NCBI GenBank assembly: GCA_036405135.1
Contig: DASWYF010000018.1
Location: forward strand, 48,248 to 112,247
From: Verrucomicrobiia bacterium
GTDB taxonomy: Bacteria > Verrucomicrobiota > Verrucomicrobiia > Limisphaerales > JAEYXS01
Direction: 5' to 3'
Length of the DNA: 64,000 nt
The notes under the pieces are model-generated. The model was not told the DNA's origin. It made no database searches and saw only the letters and a list, made by a program, of their open reading frames with translations. Shown here one piece after another: positions 7,936 to 17,007 of the stretch. The first letter of the stretch is position 1; each line of letters starts with the position of its first letter. Made by a program: the position numbers and the translations under genes.

Positions 7936-8703
7936 CTATTTCCCCGCCGTCCACCCACCATCGATGATAAAATCCGTCCCCGTCACAAAAGCCGATTCAT
8001 CACACGCCAGATACAGCGCCGCGTAAGCGATCTCCTCCGGCTTCGCCATGCGCCCGAGTGCCTGCGTGGAAGCCATCTCGCGATACGCCTTCTCCGGATC
8101 GGGATACTCTGCCAACCGCGCCTTCACAAACGGCGTCTCTACACGCCCCGGGCAGATGCAATTGCAGCGGATGCCATCCAGCGCATGATCCAGTGCAATG
8201 CCTTTCGTGAAACCCACCACCGCGAACTTCGTGGTGCAATACGCCAGCCGATCCTTCACCGCGACGACGCCGCCGATGGATGCGAGATTCACTATGTTAC
8301 CTGACTTGCGCTCCACCATCTGATGGATGAACGCCTTCGTGACATTGAACACCCCGCGCACATTCACGTGATACATGCGGTCCAGATCCGCCACCTGCGT
8401 TTGCAAAATATTCCCCACATGCCCGATGCCCGCATTGTTCACCAGCACATCGAGACGCCCCTTCGCCGCATGCACCGCCTTCGCCACCTCCGCGCAACTC
8501 TCCTCAGAAGCCACATCCAGCTTGAGAAATTCCGCCAGACCGCCCGCCTCTTTGATCTTCGCCACCGTCACCGCCCCGCCCTTCTCATCGCGATCCGTCA
8601 CATAGACGAAGCCTCCCGCCTTCGCAAAAACCTCTGCAATGGATTGCCCAATGCCAGAACCGGCACCCGTGACCAAAGTGATCTTCTCTTTCAGGCTGAA
8701 CAT
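7936..8703 (-). CDS. Short-chain dehydrogenase/reductase (SDR)
   Basis: A 255-residue classical SDR. It has the NAD(P)-binding motif TGAGSGIG near residue 12, NNAG near residue 90, and the catalytic pattern with Ser in NLASIGG and Tyr/Lys in YCTTK. The C-terminus GTDFIIDGGWTAGK is typical of the family. An acidic residue at the end of the second strand (VTDRDE) suggests NAD(H) rather than NADPH. The frame extends upstream to 8766, but ATG 8703 opens at the usual distance before the first strand (MFSLKEKITLVTG) and is chosen. Substrate is unknown; sugar, alcohol or hydroxy-acid oxidation is possible. The stop codon touches the TGCAA palindrome. It stands alone, downstream of the topoisomerase gene on the same strand with a 150-base gap. 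Confidence 0.9.
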   Translation of the reverse strand: MFSLKEKITLVTGAGSGIGQSIAEVFAKAGGFVYVTDRDEKGGAVTVAKIKEAGGLAEFLKLDVASEESCAEVAKAVHAAKGRLDVLVNNAGIGHVGNILQTQVADLDRMYHVNVRGVFNVTKAFIHQMVERKSGNIVNLASIGGVVAVKDRLAYCTTKFAVVGFTKGIALDHALDGIRCNCICPGRVETPFVKARLAEYPDPEKAYREMASTQALGRMAKPEEIAYAALYLACDESAFVTGTDFIIDGGWTAGK

Positions 8704-8769
8704 AAAAATAAAACTAAAGTGGAGGCCGCTCATTGGCAATTCCAGGTTACAAACATCGAAGACCAATCC

Positions 8770-8796
8770 TCCTTCTCCCCTCGGAGGGGAGAAGGA
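8770..8796. repeat. 11-bp hairpin between the ParE-like gene and the SDR
   Basis: TCCTTCTCCCC ... GGGGAGAAGGA, a perfect 11-bp stem with a 5-base loop, in the gap downstream of the topoisomerase gene. It may protect the 3' end or act as a weak terminator; no T tract is present. Confidence 0.55.
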
Positions 8797-8853
8797 TTGA
8801 GGATGAGGGGTGCCAGCACCTCTCGCACTTCGCCCCTCTTACCTCGCCCTTTC

Positions 8854-10683
8854 TCAGTCTTCCACCGGCACCACCAGATGCTCCATGATGTAGTCCTTGC
8901 GTTCCGGCGTATTGCGCCCCATGTAGAACGTCAGGATGCCGCTCGCCTCCGCCTTGCTCGCGTACTCCACCTGGCTCATCCGCATTTCTTTGCCGATGAA
9001 TTGCTTGAACTCGTTCGGTGAGATTTCACCCAAACCTTTGAATCGTGTGATCTCGCAGCTCTTGCCCAGCTTGGCGATGGCTGCTTCCCGCTCCTCATCG
9101 CTGTAGCAATAGATCGTCTCCTGCTTGTTTCGCACACGGAAGAGCGGTGTCTCCAGCACATAGAGATGACCATCCTGCACGAGCTGGTCGAAGAACCGGT
9201 AGAAATACGTGATCAACAGATTGCGGATGTGCAAGCCGTCCACGTCCGCGTCCGTCGCCAAGATGACTTTCTCATAGCGCACATTCTCCGTGTTATCCTC
9301 GATGTCCAGCGCGCACATGAGATTGTACATCTCATCGTTCTTGTAGACGATGTCGCGTTTCAAATCCCACACGTTCAGCGGCTTGCCCTTCAGCACGAAA
9401 ACCGCCTGGTTGTTCACATCGCGGCAGCTCGTGATGGAACCCGCCGCGGACTGACCTTCGCAGATGAACACCATCGTCCCCTTGCCCTTCCCCTTTTCTT
9501 TGTCGAAGTGATTCTTGCAATCCTTCAACTGCGGGATGCGCAGGCTCACCGCCTTGGAACGCTCACGCGCCAGCTTCTTGACCTCTTGCAGCTCCTTCCG
9601 CAATTGCTGCGTGTCCTGCACCTTGGTCATGATCTTCGTCGCGATCTCCTTGTTGCGATTGAAGTAATGCAATAACTCCTCGCGCACCGTGTTCACTAGC
9701 TCCGTGCGGATCTCCGTATTACCCAGCTTGTTCTTCGTCTGGGACTCGAACATCGGATCCTTCAAACGGATCGCCACTGCACCCACGATGCACTCACGCA
9801 CATCGTCACCGTCGAACTTACCCTTGGAATACTCATTCACCGCCTTCAGCAAACCTTCACGGAACGCGCTTAAGTGCGTACCACCATCGCTCGTATACTG
9901 GCCGTTCACGAACGAATACAACGTCTCACCGTAACGGCTGTTCGTATGCGTGAAGCAGAACTCCAGCGTCTTGCTCGTGTAATGCAGCGGCGCATAGATC
10001 GGCTCGCTGTTATCCTTCTCCAGATCTTCCAGCACGAGATCCATCAGGCCGCGACGCGAGACAAACTCCTGCCCGTTCAGATTCAGCTTCAGCCCTGCGT
10101 TCAGATAGCTATAGTGGCGCAGACGGCGCTCCACGTATTCTAGCTTGTACGTGCTGTCCTTGAAGATCGTCGGGTCTGGCTCGAAGCTCACGAACGTTCC
10201 GTTCGGCTCCGAGGTCTTGCCCTTCTTTTCGCTCTTCAGCTTGCCCTGCTTGAACGTCGCCTCAAAAAATTCGCCCTCACGATGGCTCCGCACCGTGAAC
10301 TCCTTCGCCAGTGCGTTCACCGCCTTCGTACCCACGCCGTTCAAACCCACGCTGAACTGGAACACCTCATCGTTATACTTCGCACCCGTGTTGATCTGGG
10401 AAACGCAATCAATGACCTTGCCCAAGGGGATGCCGCGACCGAAATCACGGATGGTCGCATGATTCCCTTCCAAGGTGATCTTCACCTCGCGCCCGTGGCC
10501 CATGATGTATTCGTCGATGGCGTTATCGATGACCTCCTTCAGCAAGACATAGCAGCCGTCATCATAATGCGACCCATCGCCGATGCGCCCGATGTACATG
10601 CCCGTGCGCAGCCGGATGTGGTCGATCGAAGACAGGGTCTTGATCTTGCTCTCGTCGTAAACGTGCTTCTTCTCTTCCGCCAT
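8854..10683 (-). CDS. parE: Type IIA topoisomerase B subunit (ParE/GyrB type)
   Basis: A 609-residue ATPase subunit of a type II topoisomerase, acting on chromosome supercoiling or decatenation together with an A subunit. The N-terminal GHKL ATPase shows EVIDNAIDEY (Asn/Glu for Mg-ATP), DFGRGIPLG, and VGLNGVGTKAVNAL. The transducer region follows to about residue 390. The TOPRIM domain shows FICEGQSAAG, then ATDADVDGLHI (metal-binding DxDxD) and the FKGLGE block. The length is typical of ParE and lacks the insertion of proteobacterial GyrB. ATG 10683 is used because the extension to 10743 (MAGKVSITIFFARTVIDLIC) is not conserved in style. No ParC/GyrA partner lies next to it here. ParE is the better guess, but a second GyrB paralogue cannot be excluded. 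Confidence 0.88.
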   Translation of the reverse strand: MAEEKKHVYDESKIKTLSSIDHIRLRTGMYIGRIGDGSHYDDGCYVLLKEVIDNAIDEYIMGHGREVKITLEGNHATIRDFGRGIPLGKVIDCVSQINTGAKYNDEVFQFSVGLNGVGTKAVNALAKEFTVRSHREGEFFEATFKQGKLKSEKKGKTSEPNGTFVSFEPDPTIFKDSTYKLEYVERRLRHYSYLNAGLKLNLNGQEFVSRRGLMDLVLEDLEKDNSEPIYAPLHYTSKTLEFCFTHTNSRYGETLYSFVNGQYTSDGGTHLSAFREGLLKAVNEYSKGKFDGDDVRECIVGAVAIRLKDPMFESQTKNKLGNTEIRTELVNTVREELLHYFNRNKEIATKIMTKVQDTQQLRKELQEVKKLARERSKAVSLRIPQLKDCKNHFDKEKGKGKGTMVFICEGQSAAGSITSCRDVNNQAVFVLKGKPLNVWDLKRDIVYKNDEMYNLMCALDIEDNTENVRYEKVILATDADVDGLHIRNLLITYFYRFFDQLVQDGHLYVLETPLFRVRNKQETIYCYSDEEREAAIAKLGKSCEITRFKGLGEISPNEFKQFIGKEMRMSQVEYASKAEASGILTFYMGRNTPERKDYIMEHLVVPVED

Positions 10684-10787
10684 ACAAATCAGATCAATTA
10701 CGGTTCGGGCAAAGAATATTGTGATGGAAACCTTCCCTGCCAATAAGGAAGTGTGGAAATTTTACTGAAAGAAAGGTTCAATGCGGC

Positions 10788-11276
10788 ATGACTTTGGCCG
10801 AAGGTATAGCCATCAGGAATCAACACATGCCGCCCTGTGATTACCCTCCCGGGTTGGCCATTGATCGGGGCGGCTACTGGTTCTTTCCCAATCCCACGCC
10901 ATGGGTTGGTTTGCAGGGATTCATCTTGAGCAAAGACGGCGCACACCAGATTTGTGTAGGTAGCGGTCTAAATTCTGAAATGGCTTTCTGGGCCTACGAA
11001 AAAGGCATCCTTCAAGGCCCTTGCGATCTCATCATCACCGCTTGCCCGGATGACCTGGATATTGTGGTGGATATCTTGACGAAGACCGGTCCGGCTCAAC
11101 GCGGCCTAAAAATCCCCAATCGCGGCCGGGAAAAATTCTACCATTTGCTTTCCCATCTACCCGCCGTGTTCTTCTCCCAACAGGACCTGTCCTTTTATGT
11201 CTCTGAACTGATGGAAGCCGAACAGAACGGTACATTCTCGTTTGTCATCCGGCCATGGCCCGGGCGTGAATCCTAG
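10788..11276 (+). CDS. Hypothetical protein
   Basis: A 162-residue protein divergent from the topoisomerase gene. It has no signal peptide or membrane span. Notable features are a Pro/Gly-rich N-terminal segment with YWFFPNPTPW, a central CPDDLDIVVDILTKTG helix and a C-terminal FVIRPWPG. No family was recognised. Open frame and codon use look genuine, and a strong hairpin follows the stop. Function unknown. Confidence 0.6.
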   Translation: MTLAEGIAIRNQHMPPCDYPPGLAIDRGGYWFFPNPTPWVGLQGFILSKDGAHQICVGSGLNSEMAFWAYEKGILQGPCDLIITACPDDLDIVVDILTKTGPAQRGLKIPNRGREKFYHLLSHLPAVFFSQQDLSFYVSELMEAEQNGTFSFVIRPWPGRES

Positions 11277-11313
11277 CTTTGCGATCGACTTTCACACTCC
11301 CTTACACAAAAGA

Positions 11314-11345
11314 AAAACCGGAAGGAGCCCTCTCCTTCCGGTTTT
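11314..11345. terminator. Bidirectional terminator
   Basis: AAAACCGGAAGGAG (11314-11327), loop CCCT, then CTCCTTCCGGTTTT (11332-11345): a perfect 14-bp stem with A and T tracts at its ends. It sits between the convergent 10788 and 11384 genes and can serve both strands. Confidence 0.9.
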
Positions 11346-11383
11346 CACACAATACACTAACTAACCAACCAAACGGACAGCCG

Positions 11384-12505
11384 TCAGAAATTGATCGGCA
11401 CATTCACATCCACCTGCGTCTCGCCATCCGAGACCGCCCGCGCACCTTCGTTCGCACCCACTGTGCGCACAAACGTGTTCACGATCAGGTCCAAGTAACG
11501 TGTCAGGTGACGATACGGCGTGTACGGCACATACACGATGTCCTGTGCTTCCAGCCGAACATCCGGTGCCTTGCCCTTCACGATGTCCCAATAATTCACG
11601 ATCGCAATCTTCGGTTCCGTCAACGAACCGCGCACGATCGCCACATGCGAGAGATACGCATTCTTGATCGAACCGCCCGAGCTCGAGATCGCCGAGATCA
11701 AGGTCACCTCGTCCGTGAACGTCACCGCCCTCGGTTGCGCTACCGCTCCCAGCACATGGATGTCCTGCGATGCCGCCGCCGGCAGGAACACGAAATCATC
11801 CGCTTGCAGATAAATGTTCTGGCTCATATCACCCTCGCGCAACAGCTTCTGAAAATTCACCGGCAGCATCTTCCCATCACGGATCACAAAGCTCCGCTTC
11901 AGATCCGCCGATTCCTGCCTGCTGCTCGATGTCCCCGTCCCGGCTCCACCCAGGCTCGCCAGCGATGCCAGCGGGCTCGGCACACTCGGCCCACCCGCAC
12001 GGGTAAGCGCCTCCAGCAATGTCACCGGCATCGCCAGTGAATAGATGCCCGGCCCATTCACGCGCCCCATCATCCAGAAGCGCTTGCTCTCCACACCGCG
12101 CAGCGTGAGCGACACCTGCGGTTGTTCGCGGAAGAATTCCTTGAGCTGCCCTTCCAGCTTCGTCTTCGCCTCGCTCAACGTCAGCCCCCACACATCCACG
12201 CCCGGCAGCAGGTAATAATAGATCTTCCCATCCGGCCCCACGATCGTTGTGCTCTTTGTGGTGATATCGCCCGGGATCTGTATCTCCAGCTTGTCACCCG
12301 GTCCCAGTGTGAACGAATTCGTCGGCATCTCCAGCCACCGTCCATCCAGCGTGCTCGGTACGCTCGTCATCTCGGTCACCTTCACCACCGGCGCATTCGT
12401 ATCTACCGGTTGCCGCGCATCAAACGCCGGTCCGGGATTGCTCTTGCATCCCGTAAAAAGCGAGATGCCCAACGCCGCGATGACTAATCCTTTAAAGTTT
12501 TTCAT
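11384..12505 (-). CDS. Polysaccharide export lipoprotein (Wza-like, SLBB)
   Basis: A 373-residue outer-membrane polysaccharide export protein. The N-terminus is a lipoprotein signal (MKNFKGLVIAALGISLFTGC) with lipobox LFTGC, so the mature protein starts at Cys20. A polysaccharide export domain begins at FTLGPGDKLEIQIPG (about residue 65) with the characteristic VGPDGKIYY. SLBB-type repeats follow (RFWMMGRVNGPGIYSL and IHVLGAVAQPRAVTF). Members form the periplasmic and outer-membrane channel through which capsule or exopolysaccharide leaves. It lies 12 bases after the second SLBB protein and is the last gene of the export operon, ended by the strong hairpin at 11314-11345. Confidence 0.9.
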   Translation of the reverse strand: MKNFKGLVIAALGISLFTGCKSNPGPAFDARQPVDTNAPVVKVTEMTSVPSTLDGRWLEMPTNSFTLGPGDKLEIQIPGDITTKSTTIVGPDGKIYYYLLPGVDVWGLTLSEAKTKLEGQLKEFFREQPQVSLTLRGVESKRFWMMGRVNGPGIYSLAMPVTLLEALTRAGGPSVPSPLASLASLGGAGTGTSSSRQESADLKRSFVIRDGKMLPVNFQKLLREGDMSQNIYLQADDFVFLPAAASQDIHVLGAVAQPRAVTFTDEVTLISAISSSGGSIKNAYLSHVAIVRGSLTEPKIAIVNYWDIVKGKAPDVRLEAQDIVYVPYTPYRHLTRYLDLIVNTFVRTVGANEGARAVSDGETQVDVNVPINF

Positions 12506-12517
12506 AACCCCTTTTCG

Positions 12518-14047
12518 TTACTTGATGATTGATCCGATGTTGCCGCCCGTCCATGTGATGACCGCCGCCTGCACAAAGGCCGTCGCCAGCACATCCAGCA
12601 GCTCCTCAGCCTTCGCCCACGGACGGCTGCTCACGAACACGATATCCTTAGGCTGCAATTTGAAATCCGGCGTCCGCGCTGCCAGCACATCCTTCATGTC
12701 CACCACGAAGGTCTCCGGTTTGTTCAGCGAACCGCGCACCACCAGCACCTTGCTGCGCCACGCTTTCTCGGTGAATCCCCCGCGCTGTGAGATCGCTCCG
12801 ATCGTGGAACCGCTGCCCGCAAAGTTCACACTGCCCGGAAACTTCACCTCACCCAGCACATAGACTTCCTTCACATCCGTCGCCGGGAAGTAGAGATAAT
12901 CATTCGGCTCCAGCGGAATGTTCTGCGAGAGATCTCCCTCCAGGAACAGCTTCTCAAAATCCACCGGCACCCGCTGTCCGCGGCGCGCGATAAAGCTGTG
13001 CGAAAGATCCGCCAGATCCGTCAGATCACGCTCCGACATTCCCGTCTCAAATCCCCGCGCCCGCGCGATCGCCTCGATCACCGTCACCGGCCGGTCCAGC
13101 GTGAACACACCTTTCTGTGAAACCCGTCCCAGCACGAAATATTTTTTGCTGTGGAAAGCCGCCGGCGTGATGATCACCCTGGGCGAGCGACGGAACTTGC
13201 CCAGTTCCTCGTCAAACTTCGTGCGCAACTCATCCACCGTCAGTCCGGACGCCATCACATTCTGCGCCTCCAGGTAACTCAAGCGTCCATCCGGCCCGAT
13301 GAACACATCCTCCACCACCAAGTCTGGCTCGCCGAACAGCGAGAAGTGCAGCACATCGCCTGGCCCCAAGGTCAATTTCTCCTGCCATGGTGCCCGCTTC
13401 ACCGTATGCATCGCGGAGAAAGAACCTCCCGCAGCCACGGGCGCATCCGCATTCTGCAGTGCCGCCACTTCCACCGGTTTCGCTGCCGACTCCGTCGGCG
13501 CCACCGCTGCCACAGTCTTCACTTCCTCACTCGCCTTGGCCGTTACCGGCATTTCCGCTGTCGCAGGCGGCAGTTTCACTTTCTCCGCACCTTTATCTCC
13601 CCAAGAGATCGGCTCCTCAAACGTCGCTGTCCCCAGCTGATACTTGCTGATCGGATATCGGAAATGCACTTTCACACGATCCGTCGTCAGCGGCTCATCC
13701 TTCAGATACCGCACCTTCACGCTCACCGAGCCTTGCCCCACAGGAATCTCCGCATCCTCTACATGAAAGGAATTCGTCACCGAACTGCTTCCCTTCTTCT
13801 CCATCACCGTGATGATCTTGATCGGCGGACGTCCTTTCCCGTCGTAATCATAATCCATCGTCAGTGTCGCTTCCTTCGCGCCACTGGCGTTCACTTGCAA
13901 GTTGGATACCTTGCAGCCCGCCACCGCGAATTGTTCCTTTTTCGGTGTCTTCGCATTCTGCGCGATGGCAGAGGAAGCACAAAACGCCACCAGTGCAATG
14001 TGCACGGCGAAAAGGCGTAAAAGTAGTGTGTTAGTGAATTTTTCCAT
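12518..14047 (-). CDS. Polysaccharide export protein with extra N-terminal domain (SLBB)
   Basis: A 509-residue exported protein. The signal peptide is at residues 1-30 (LFAVHIALVAFCASSAIAQ) with no lipobox. Residues about 35-165 form an extra beta-rich domain (CKVSNLQVNASGAKEATLTM ... VKVHFRYPISKYQL) not found in standard Wza. A poly-export domain starts at LTLGPGDVLHFSLFGEPDL (about 230), followed by FIGPDGRLSY and SLBB repeats (YFVLGRVSQKGVFTL, VYVLGEVKFPGSVNF). ATG 14047 is chosen because an extension to 14086 overlaps the stop of the Wzz-like gene and weakens the signal peptide. It has two export proteins for company: the Wzz-like gene 14 bases upstream and a lipoprotein 12 bases downstream. 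Confidence 0.88.
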   Translation of the reverse strand: MEKFTNTLLLRLFAVHIALVAFCASSAIAQNAKTPKKEQFAVAGCKVSNLQVNASGAKEATLTMDYDYDGKGRPPIKIITVMEKKGSSSVTNSFHVEDAEIPVGQGSVSVKVRYLKDEPLTTDRVKVHFRYPISKYQLGTATFEEPISWGDKGAEKVKLPPATAEMPVTAKASEEVKTVAAVAPTESAAKPVEVAALQNADAPVAAGGSFSAMHTVKRAPWQEKLTLGPGDVLHFSLFGEPDLVVEDVFIGPDGRLSYLEAQNVMASGLTVDELRTKFDEELGKFRRSPRVIITPAAFHSKKYFVLGRVSQKGVFTLDRPVTVIEAIARARGFETGMSERDLTDLADLSHSFIARRGQRVPVDFEKLFLEGDLSQNIPLEPNDYLYFPATDVKEVYVLGEVKFPGSVNFAGSGSTIGAISQRGGFTEKAWRSKVLVVRGSLNKPETFVVDMKDVLAARTPDFKLQPKDIVFVSSRPWAKAEELLDVLATAFVQAAVITWTGGNIGSIIK

Positions 14048-14061
14048 ATGAATGTCCCTTT

Positions 14062-16113
14062 TTAAGCTGCTGCGGTTTGGGTCCACCGCGCAAAATTCGG
14101 TTTAAACGACGATGACGTTGCATCATCCTTCATCACCGCGCCCACTATATTGCAGGACGCGTTGTTCAAGGTCTCAAGCTGCGTGCGTGTGTCGCTCGCT
14201 GTCGCTTTTCCACTCTCTGTCAACCAGATGAGGTTCGGCAGATTTTCCGCTAGCAACACCGCTTCCGGTGACGATGCCGGTGGCAATTCCACCAGGATCA
14301 CCACATTGTCAATCTGCTGCCATTGATCCAGCGCCGCCTTCCATTGACGGCGGCGCTCCAGATTCCATACCCAGCCCGGCAGCGGGATATGCACCATCGG
14401 CTGCGCATCCACCCCCGTCAGCTTCTGCGAGACCTCCATCGGACTTTCCAAGGCATTCGTGTTGACCGGTGCCAGCAACGCCGATTCCGAGTTCACCAAT
14501 GTCTCCGTCAGCGCCTTATGCGAATCTTCCGCAGAAGGGATCATCGGCAGTGCATCAGGCTGATCGGGTGATTTCTTCGTAGTGATCGTCAGCACGCGGA
14601 AACCGCATTGGCTCGCCGCCTGCGCCAGCAGGTTCATCCACACCGAACGCTCCTCCGCCGAACTCGACGCCGTGATACCGCACACCAGACCTTCATTCGG
14701 CGACGTGCCGATGCGCTTCTGCAACATCGTCCACGTGCGGAATGCCCAATCCCGCCGTTCCAGCGCCGTCATCCCTTCCAAATTGTTCAAACGCGCCAGC
14801 ACCGGCAGACTCGTCACCCGTTTCACATCATCAGCCGTCTTCAGACGGTCATCGAAAAATTCACGTCCCGCCACAAACAACGCCATGCCAAACGCTCCGA
14901 CTACCGCGCCAAACACTGCCAAAAACGCGATCTTCAACTTCGGATCATGCACGATCGCCTCACCGATTGTCGCTGGCAGCAGCACCCGATAATTGCCCGG
15001 CGAATTGCGTTCAAAGAGCTGCAACGTGTTTTGTTTGCTCAGCAAGGCCAGTCGTGCGCTTTCCAAAGCCGTCAACTTCGTCTTGATGATATCCAGATCC
15101 GTATCCGGATTAGATGCCACCGTTGTTGCCTTTGCTTCTTCTGGCGCCTTGGTTGCCGCCTCCACAGCCAGCACCGGGCTTGGCACAGCAGGTGCGGCCT
15201 TGGTAGCCGGCTCCATCTGCTGAATCTGCTTCTCCAGCGCCGCGATCTTTGACCGCTGCGCCACCACTTGCGGATGCGCATCCGTATAACGCGTCAACAG
15301 GTCGAAAAGCTCATCCCGCGCCGTATCCAGCTTGCTGATCAACTGCATCGTCCGCGCCGGAGTCATCTGCTGCGGCGTCATCACCGAGGCCATCGGCATC
15401 TTCGATTGAGAAGTTCCCGCTGCCGCCACTGATGCCGCCGCCAAAGACTTGCTCGCCGTCCACCACTGACGGTTCAGCACCTGGATCTCCTCGTTGATCT
15501 GCGTCAACTGATGGTGCAGGAACCGGCTGATCTCTTTCGCCGATTCACCCTGCATCTCCTGCGTGTAAGTCACGGATTCCGTCGCGTAAGTGTTCGCCCC
15601 GCGCACCGCCTCCTCCGCCGTCTTTCCTGAAACTGCCACCGTCAGTATCTCGCTGTTGCGCTCAGGCATGATCCGTAAACTCTCGGATAGCTGCTCCGCT
15701 TCAAGCCCCAGCTTGCCACCCACCCGCTCGATCAAGTCTGGCGCGCGCAGCATCCCTGCAAATGTCTGGGCGGACATCTCCCGGTCACCCAGCACACTTG
15801 CCGTGTTCGGTGATTCGTTGCGCACCAGTTGCGCGACGGCCGTGTAATGCTTGTCCCAAAGTTTCATGCCTGCGGCCAATCCGAGTGCGCCTATCACCAC
15901 GCCTCCTACCACGATTTTCTTCCATTGCCCGGCCACGATCCCCAGGAACGGCAGCACATCGAATGCAGGCGCGCTGTTCTGCGGCTGATCGGAATGGCCG
16001 AAACCGTCGCTCACACGCTCGCGACGGTCATCGATCTCATCCCGGTGGTTTGTCCGCGATCCTCCTTTTCGCCGGGCATAGACCACATCCTCATTCGCAT
16101 CCGTTTTCTTCAT
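14062..16113 (-). CDS. Wzz-type polysaccharide co-polymerase with degenerate kinase-like C-terminus
   Basis: A 683-residue inner-membrane protein. After a charged cytoplasmic head, TM1 is at about 66-86 (KIVVGGVVIGALGLAAGMKL) and TM2 at about 393-416 (LKIAFLAVFGAVVGAFGMAL). The periplasmic loop between them is long and helical, as in Wzz/GNVR chain-length regulators. The part after TM2 looks like the cytoplasmic ATPase of BY-kinases: DDRLKTADDV, LPVLARL, LVCGITASSSAEERS where a Walker A loop should be, and NVVILVELPPASSPEA in the Walker B place. The Walker A Gly-Lys-Ser/Thr is missing, and there is no C-terminal Tyr cluster. It probably sets polysaccharide chain length without kinase activity. 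First gene of the export operon; the upstream 264 bases should hold its promoter. Confidence 0.85.
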   Translation of the reverse strand: MKKTDANEDVVYARRKGGSRTNHRDEIDDRRERVSDGFGHSDQPQNSAPAFDVLPFLGIVAGQWKKIVVGGVVIGALGLAAGMKLWDKHYTAVAQLVRNESPNTASVLGDREMSAQTFAGMLRAPDLIERVGGKLGLEAEQLSESLRIMPERNSEILTVAVSGKTAEEAVRGANTYATESVTYTQEMQGESAKEISRFLHHQLTQINEEIQVLNRQWWTASKSLAAASVAAAGTSQSKMPMASVMTPQQMTPARTMQLISKLDTARDELFDLLTRYTDAHPQVVAQRSKIAALEKQIQQMEPATKAAPAVPSPVLAVEAATKAPEEAKATTVASNPDTDLDIIKTKLTALESARLALLSKQNTLQLFERNSPGNYRVLLPATIGEAIVHDPKLKIAFLAVFGAVVGAFGMALFVAGREFFDDRLKTADDVKRVTSLPVLARLNNLEGMTALERRDWAFRTWTMLQKRIGTSPNEGLVCGITASSSAEERSVWMNLLAQAASQCGFRVLTITTKKSPDQPDALPMIPSAEDSHKALTETLVNSESALLAPVNTNALESPMEVSQKLTGVDAQPMVHIPLPGWVWNLERRRQWKAALDQWQQIDNVVILVELPPASSPEAVLLAENLPNLIWLTESGKATASDTRTQLETLNNASCNIVGAVMKDDATSSSFKPNFARWTQTAAA

Positions 16114-16362
16114 AGGGCTGTTTTGAAATTATTTTGTTCTCCGGTTGTTTGGCTCAGCGCGACTTTCATCGTGCAATTTATGCGGAAATGTTAGACCCGA
16201 TATGATGGCAGGCTAAGTAGGTGAATACCGTAAAGAGCTGAAATCCATACCCCCATGCCAACTCATGCCAAACGTCTCCAATTGCAACATCCTAAGCCAG
16301 AAATCAGACATACTTCCTCTGCTTGTACTGAAAACAACTTCTTTCCCTCACTTAATAGGCCC

Positions 16363-16377
16363 GCCGGTGCAACCGGC
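16363..16377. repeat. TGCAA-loop palindrome abutting a stop codon, copy 3
   Basis: GCCGG-TGCAA-CCGGC, identical to the copy at 7921-7935. It begins directly after the stop codon (16378-16380) of the NarL-type regulator read on the minus strand. Confidence 0.7.
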
Positions 16378-17007
16378 TCACTTATCCAAGCTGTTATGCG
16401 CCGCGTAATGGATCAGTTCCGAATTCGTCTTCATGGACATCTTCTCCAAGATGCGCGTGCGATACGTGCTCACCGTCTTGGCGCTCAATGAAAGCTCCTC
16501 CGCGATATCCCGCACCGTCTTCCCCGCTCCGATCATTTTGAAAACTTGGAATTCCCGGTCGGAAAGATGTTCATGCGGCAGCTTCTGCGCATCCACATCC
16601 AGATACATCACCATCTTTTCAGCCAACGCTCCACTGATGTAACGTCCACCGCTCAAAACCTTCTTGATCGCCCCCACGAGTTCATCCGGCGCACTCTCCT
16701 TCGTCATGTAACCCGCCGCACCCGATCGCACCACACGCACTGCGAACTGATCTTCCGGATGCATGCTCAATACCAGTACCGGCAATTTCGGCTTCGCCTT
16801 CTTGATGTCTTTCAACACCTCCAGGCCGCTGCGTCCCGGCATGCTGATGTCCAGCATCACCACGTCCCAGTCCTCTTTCCACACCTTGTCCAGTGCCGCC
16901 TGGGCATTCCCCGCCTCACCAAAAGTCGCCGTCCTGAACGAATCGTTCAGTATCTGCTTCAGCCCCTGACGGACCACTGCGTGATCATCCACTATGAGAA
17001 ATCGCAT
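16378..17007 (-). CDS. NarL/FixJ-type response regulator
   Basis: A 209-residue two-domain regulator. The receiver is at residues 1-120: FLIVDDHAVVRQGL supplies the acidic pocket, WDVVMLDISMPGRSG the phospho-Asp, VLSMH the switch position and MTKES the conserved Lys. A GerE/LuxR helix-turn-helix covers residues 145-205, with LSDREFQVFKMIGAGKTVRD and LSAKTVSTYRTRILEKM. It should bind DNA as a phosphorylated dimer. It overlaps the upstream sensor kinase gene by 23 bases, a strong sign that the two are partners. The Wzz-like export operon starts 264 bases downstream on the same strand and is a plausible target, but no operator was identified. Confidence 0.93.
   Translation of the reverse strand: MRFLIVDDHAVVRQGLKQILNDSFRTATFGEAGNAQAALDKVWKEDWDVVMLDISMPGRSGLEVLKDIKKAKPKLPVLVLSMHPEDQFAVRVVRSGAAGYMTKESAPDELVGAIKKVLSGGRYISGALAEKMVMYLDVDAQKLPHEHLSDREFQVFKMIGAGKTVRDIAEELSLSAKTVSTYRTRILEKMSMKTNSELIHYAAHNSLDK

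Noticed and set aside
13151..14020. 289-codon plus frame opposite the SLBB export gene
   Set aside because: Arg/His-rich shadow with no domain; the minus-strand gene has signal peptide and SLBB motifs.
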